Source: Bacteroidales bacterium 6E
GTDB lineage: Bacteria; Bacteroidota; Bacteroidia; Bacteroidales; Prolixibacteraceae
Assembly: GCA_001270045.2 (NCBI GenBank)
Contig: DF970666.1
Location: 124,001-188,000, forward strand
Reading direction: 5' to 3'
Length of the DNA: 64,000 bases
Below the pieces are notes generated by a model, which worked only from the letters and a program-made list of their open reading frames with translations, had not been told where the DNA came from and made no database searches. The position numbers and the translations under genes are program-made. Shown here one piece after another: positions 62,370 to 64,000 of this stretch (within the stretch, counting starts at the first letter, position 1; every line of letters begins with the position of its first letter).

Positions 62370-62377
62370 TATATTTG
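62370..62377 (+). promoter_or_regulatory. -7 promoter box of upxY
   Basis: TATATTTG fits TAnnTTTG; the leader to ATG 62397 would be about 13 bases. Confidence 0.45.
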
Positions 62378-62396
62378 CCCCCTCAAACATTGATTC

Positions 62397-62915
62397 ATGA
62401 AAAACTGGTACGCCATATATGTCAGGCCACGGTCGGAGAAGAAGGTAGCGAAGGTTTTGTCTGACGTGGGTATCGACCATTACCTGCCGTTACAGCGGAG
62501 CCTCCGCAAGTGGAGTGACCGAAAGAAGTGGATCGAGTTGCCGCTGATCCCGGGCTATTGCTTTGTGCATCTCGACCTGGCCGACCGACTGCAGGTGCTT
62601 ACCCTTCCCAATGTGGTGCAGTTTGTAAGGTTCAACGGCCAGCCTGCCCTGATCCAGCCGTCGCACATCGAGTTTATGAGGCGAATGTTAAGCCAGACCG
62701 AGGTCGATTTCACCATTTCCAACCAGATGCCTGCTCCCGGGCAAACCGTCGAGATCACTTCGGGTCCCATGATCGGACTGCAGGCCGAAATGGTCAGCGA
62801 AAAAGGCAAATCGCGAATCATCGTACGCCTCGAGGCGCTCAACAACATTATCCAGGTTGAAGTCCCCCTTTCGCAAGTCGCGTTGGTCGACTCTGCCGCA
62901 CCTGCCGAAAGATAA
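62397..62915 (+). CDS. UpxY/NusG-like transcription antiterminator
   Basis: This 172-residue protein has an NGN domain (WYAIYVRPRSEKKVAKVLS, HYLPLQ, LIPGYCFVHLDL, VVQFVRFNG) and a KOW-like C-terminus (GQTVEITSGPMIGLQAEMV). UpxY proteins permit transcription of long capsule or exopolysaccharide operons in Bacteroides, and they lie first in the locus. Here a Wza-like gene follows after 108 bases, so this is probably the start of such a locus. No UpxZ homologue is seen between them. Confidence 0.88.
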   Translation: MKNWYAIYVRPRSEKKVAKVLSDVGIDHYLPLQRSLRKWSDRKKWIELPLIPGYCFVHLDLADRLQVLTLPNVVQFVRFNGQPALIQPSHIEFMRRMLSQTEVDFTISNQMPAPGQTVEITSGPMIGLQAEMVSEKGKSRIIVRLEALNNIIQVEVPLSQVALVDSAAPAER

Positions 62916-62972
62916 TCAGGCTTTTGTGCAGATTCGTCCCCCCAAATGCATGATAAAATCAGCATACTTTTA

Positions 62973-62980
62973 TATTTTTG
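62973..62980 (+). promoter_or_regulatory. -7 promoter box before the Wza-like gene
   Basis: TATTTTTG fits TAnnTTTG, leaving about 37 bases to ATG 63024. It could be a second promoter inside the polysaccharide locus. Confidence 0.35.
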
Positions 62981-63023
62981 ACGGCGATATTCAATTTTGG
63001 TAATCATCTATAGCATACAACAT

Positions 63024-64000
63024 ATGAAGAGATTGGTCATCACAGTGGTTCTGGCCATTGCGACAGTGGGTTTTGCCTTCCCGGTGGCGGGACAGGTCAA
63101 TCCATCGCAGGTGAACGTCAATGAATTGTCCGACGCCCAAATCCGGCAGATAGCCGAACAGGTGAGGACAAGAGGGCTCTCCATGGACCAGGCGGCTGCC
63201 CTGGCCCGCGCCCAGGGTGCCAGCGAAGCCCAGGTGGCGACCGTGATTCGCCGCATCCAGGAACTCAGCCTTTCGCAGGGTAATGCCGCTTCACAAACTG
63301 GCAATCAAGGTTTTCAGCCCTTTCAGTTTATTGACGAGCCTTTCTCGCCTAAACCCGAGGTGGTGGCATCTCCCAAGGCCCGTAAGGTGTTCGGGTTCTC
63401 GCTCTTCAATTCCGATAACCTCACCTTCGAGCCGTCGGTGAATATTCCCACCCCGAAGAATTACGTGATGGGCATCGGCGACGAGCTGGTGATCAACGTG
63501 TGGGGGGCCAGCCAGAATGTCTATAACCTCACGGTTGACCAGAACGGAAATATCCAGATCCCCGATGTGGGTCCGGTCAATGTCAAGGGCATGAATTTCG
63601 AGGATGCCCGGAGCCTGATCAAGCGGCGCCTCATGTCGATCTATAGCGGCATGGCGGGCAGTTACCCCAATACCTGGGCCGAGGTAAGTCTCAACAATCT
63701 CCGCTCCATTCGTGTCAGCGTGGCAGGGGAGGCGTTGGTCCCGGGAACTTACACCCTGCCGGCCACGGCTTCGGTGTTCAATGCGCTTTATCTGTCGGGC
63801 GGACCGGGCGAGAACGGCTCTTTCCGCAATGTGCAGCTGATCCGCGACAACCAGGTGATTGCTACCATCGACGTATACGAATTTCTTATCAACGGAAATA
63901 CCAAATCGAACGTAACCCTCCGCGAACAGGACATCCTGTTTATCCCCACCTATACCACCCGTGTCGAAACCAGGGGAAGTTTCAAACGGAACAACTTCTT
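63024..64000 (+). CDS. Polysaccharide export protein, Wza/SLBB family (cut by window edge)
   Basis: ATG 63024 opens a frame of 325 complete codons that runs off the right edge. The start is a signal peptide (MKRLVITVVLAIATVGFA), a helical region with Gln/Ala-rich repeats (about 30-95), then YVMGIGDELVINVWGASQNV and LTVDQNGNIQIPDVGPVNVKG, the Poly_export domain, and an SLBB unit RVSVAGEALVPGTYTLP with YLSGGPGENGS. It is the outer-membrane export channel of a capsule or exopolysaccharide system. It is not truncated within the window. Confidence 0.85.
   Translation, partial: MKRLVITVVLAIATVGFAFPVAGQVNPSQVNVNELSDAQIRQIAEQVRTRGLSMDQAAALARAQGASEAQVATVIRRIQELSLSQGNAASQTGNQGFQPFQFIDEPFSPKPEVVASPKARKVFGFSLFNSDNLTFEPSVNIPTPKNYVMGIGDELVINVWGASQNVYNLTVDQNGNIQIPDVGPVNVKGMNFEDARSLIKRRLMSIYSGMAGSYPNTWAEVSLNNLRSIRVSVAGEALVPGTYTLPATASVFNALYLSGGPGENGSFRNVQLIRDNQVIATIDVYEFLINGNTKSNVTLREQDILFIPTYTTRVETRGSFKRNNF

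Overview
The window is chromosomal DNA of a Bacteroidota bacterium, most likely Bacteroidales/Marinilabiliales. Support comes from a SusC/SusD pair, a PorQ-type type IX secretion protein, a GldB-type lipoprotein, a fused MurF-alanine racemase, a UpxY/NusG antiterminator, DUF5683, SpII lipoproteins without Shine-Dalgarno sites, and repeated use of the Bacteroidota -7 box TAnnTTTG 10-40 bases before start codons. Coding density is high, and most genes are vertically inherited housekeeping functions.

Layout. 0-3.5 kb: isochorismatase-family hydrolase (cut by the edge), KdsD-like sugar-phosphate isomerase, sucCD and a small lipoprotein. 3.5-8.2 kb: META-domain protein, then a parA-parB-DUF5683-lytic transglycosylase operon read leftwards. 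8.3-16 kb: heptose kinase, priA, ispH-cmk, porQ, a cysteine-cluster protein and a DMT transporter. 16-20 kb: sugar isomerase/epimerase-like lipoprotein, envelope proteins, tRNA-His, ECF-type sigma factor. 20.3-23.7 kb: an envelope cluster with a helical lipoprotein, two L,D-transpeptidases and an unknown membrane protein. 24.3-28.5 kb: a four-gene operon with an eight-haem cytochrome c, a membrane cytochrome b, and two YeeE/YedE-type sulfur transporters, the second fused to a rhodanese-like domain lacking the usual cysteine. 29-34 kb: an isolated SusD/SusC pair. 34.3-51.2 kb: rsmI, tdk, murF-alr, cdd, a glycosyltransferase, a sigma-54 activator without a Fis domain, fmt, pfkA, a DUF1080 lipoprotein, gldB and nadE.

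52-60 kb is accessory: an HTH/PIN toxin-antitoxin pair, then (past rluA and panB) an HTH-DUF6922 regulator with an AbiEii-like C-terminal fragment, a DUF4143-type ATPase with a paralogue at 40 kb, a fragment and an intact copy of AlbA_2/Schlafen-type proteins, and an AbiEi-like regulator. Repeats concentrate here: a 32-bp tandem palindromic array, a 12-bp in-frame microsatellite, and dispersed palindromes. 60-64 kb: dnaK, a 39-bp tandem repeat, then upxY and a Wza-like export gene that probably open a polysaccharide locus continuing to the right.

The strongest candidates for something undescribed are the cytochrome/sulfur-transport operon, the L,D-transpeptidase cluster in which a stand-alone lipoprotein resembles the stalk of its neighbouring enzyme, and the periodic operator-like arrays in front of the two DUF4143-type ATPase genes. 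Family assignments are from reading the sequence; no database search was run.
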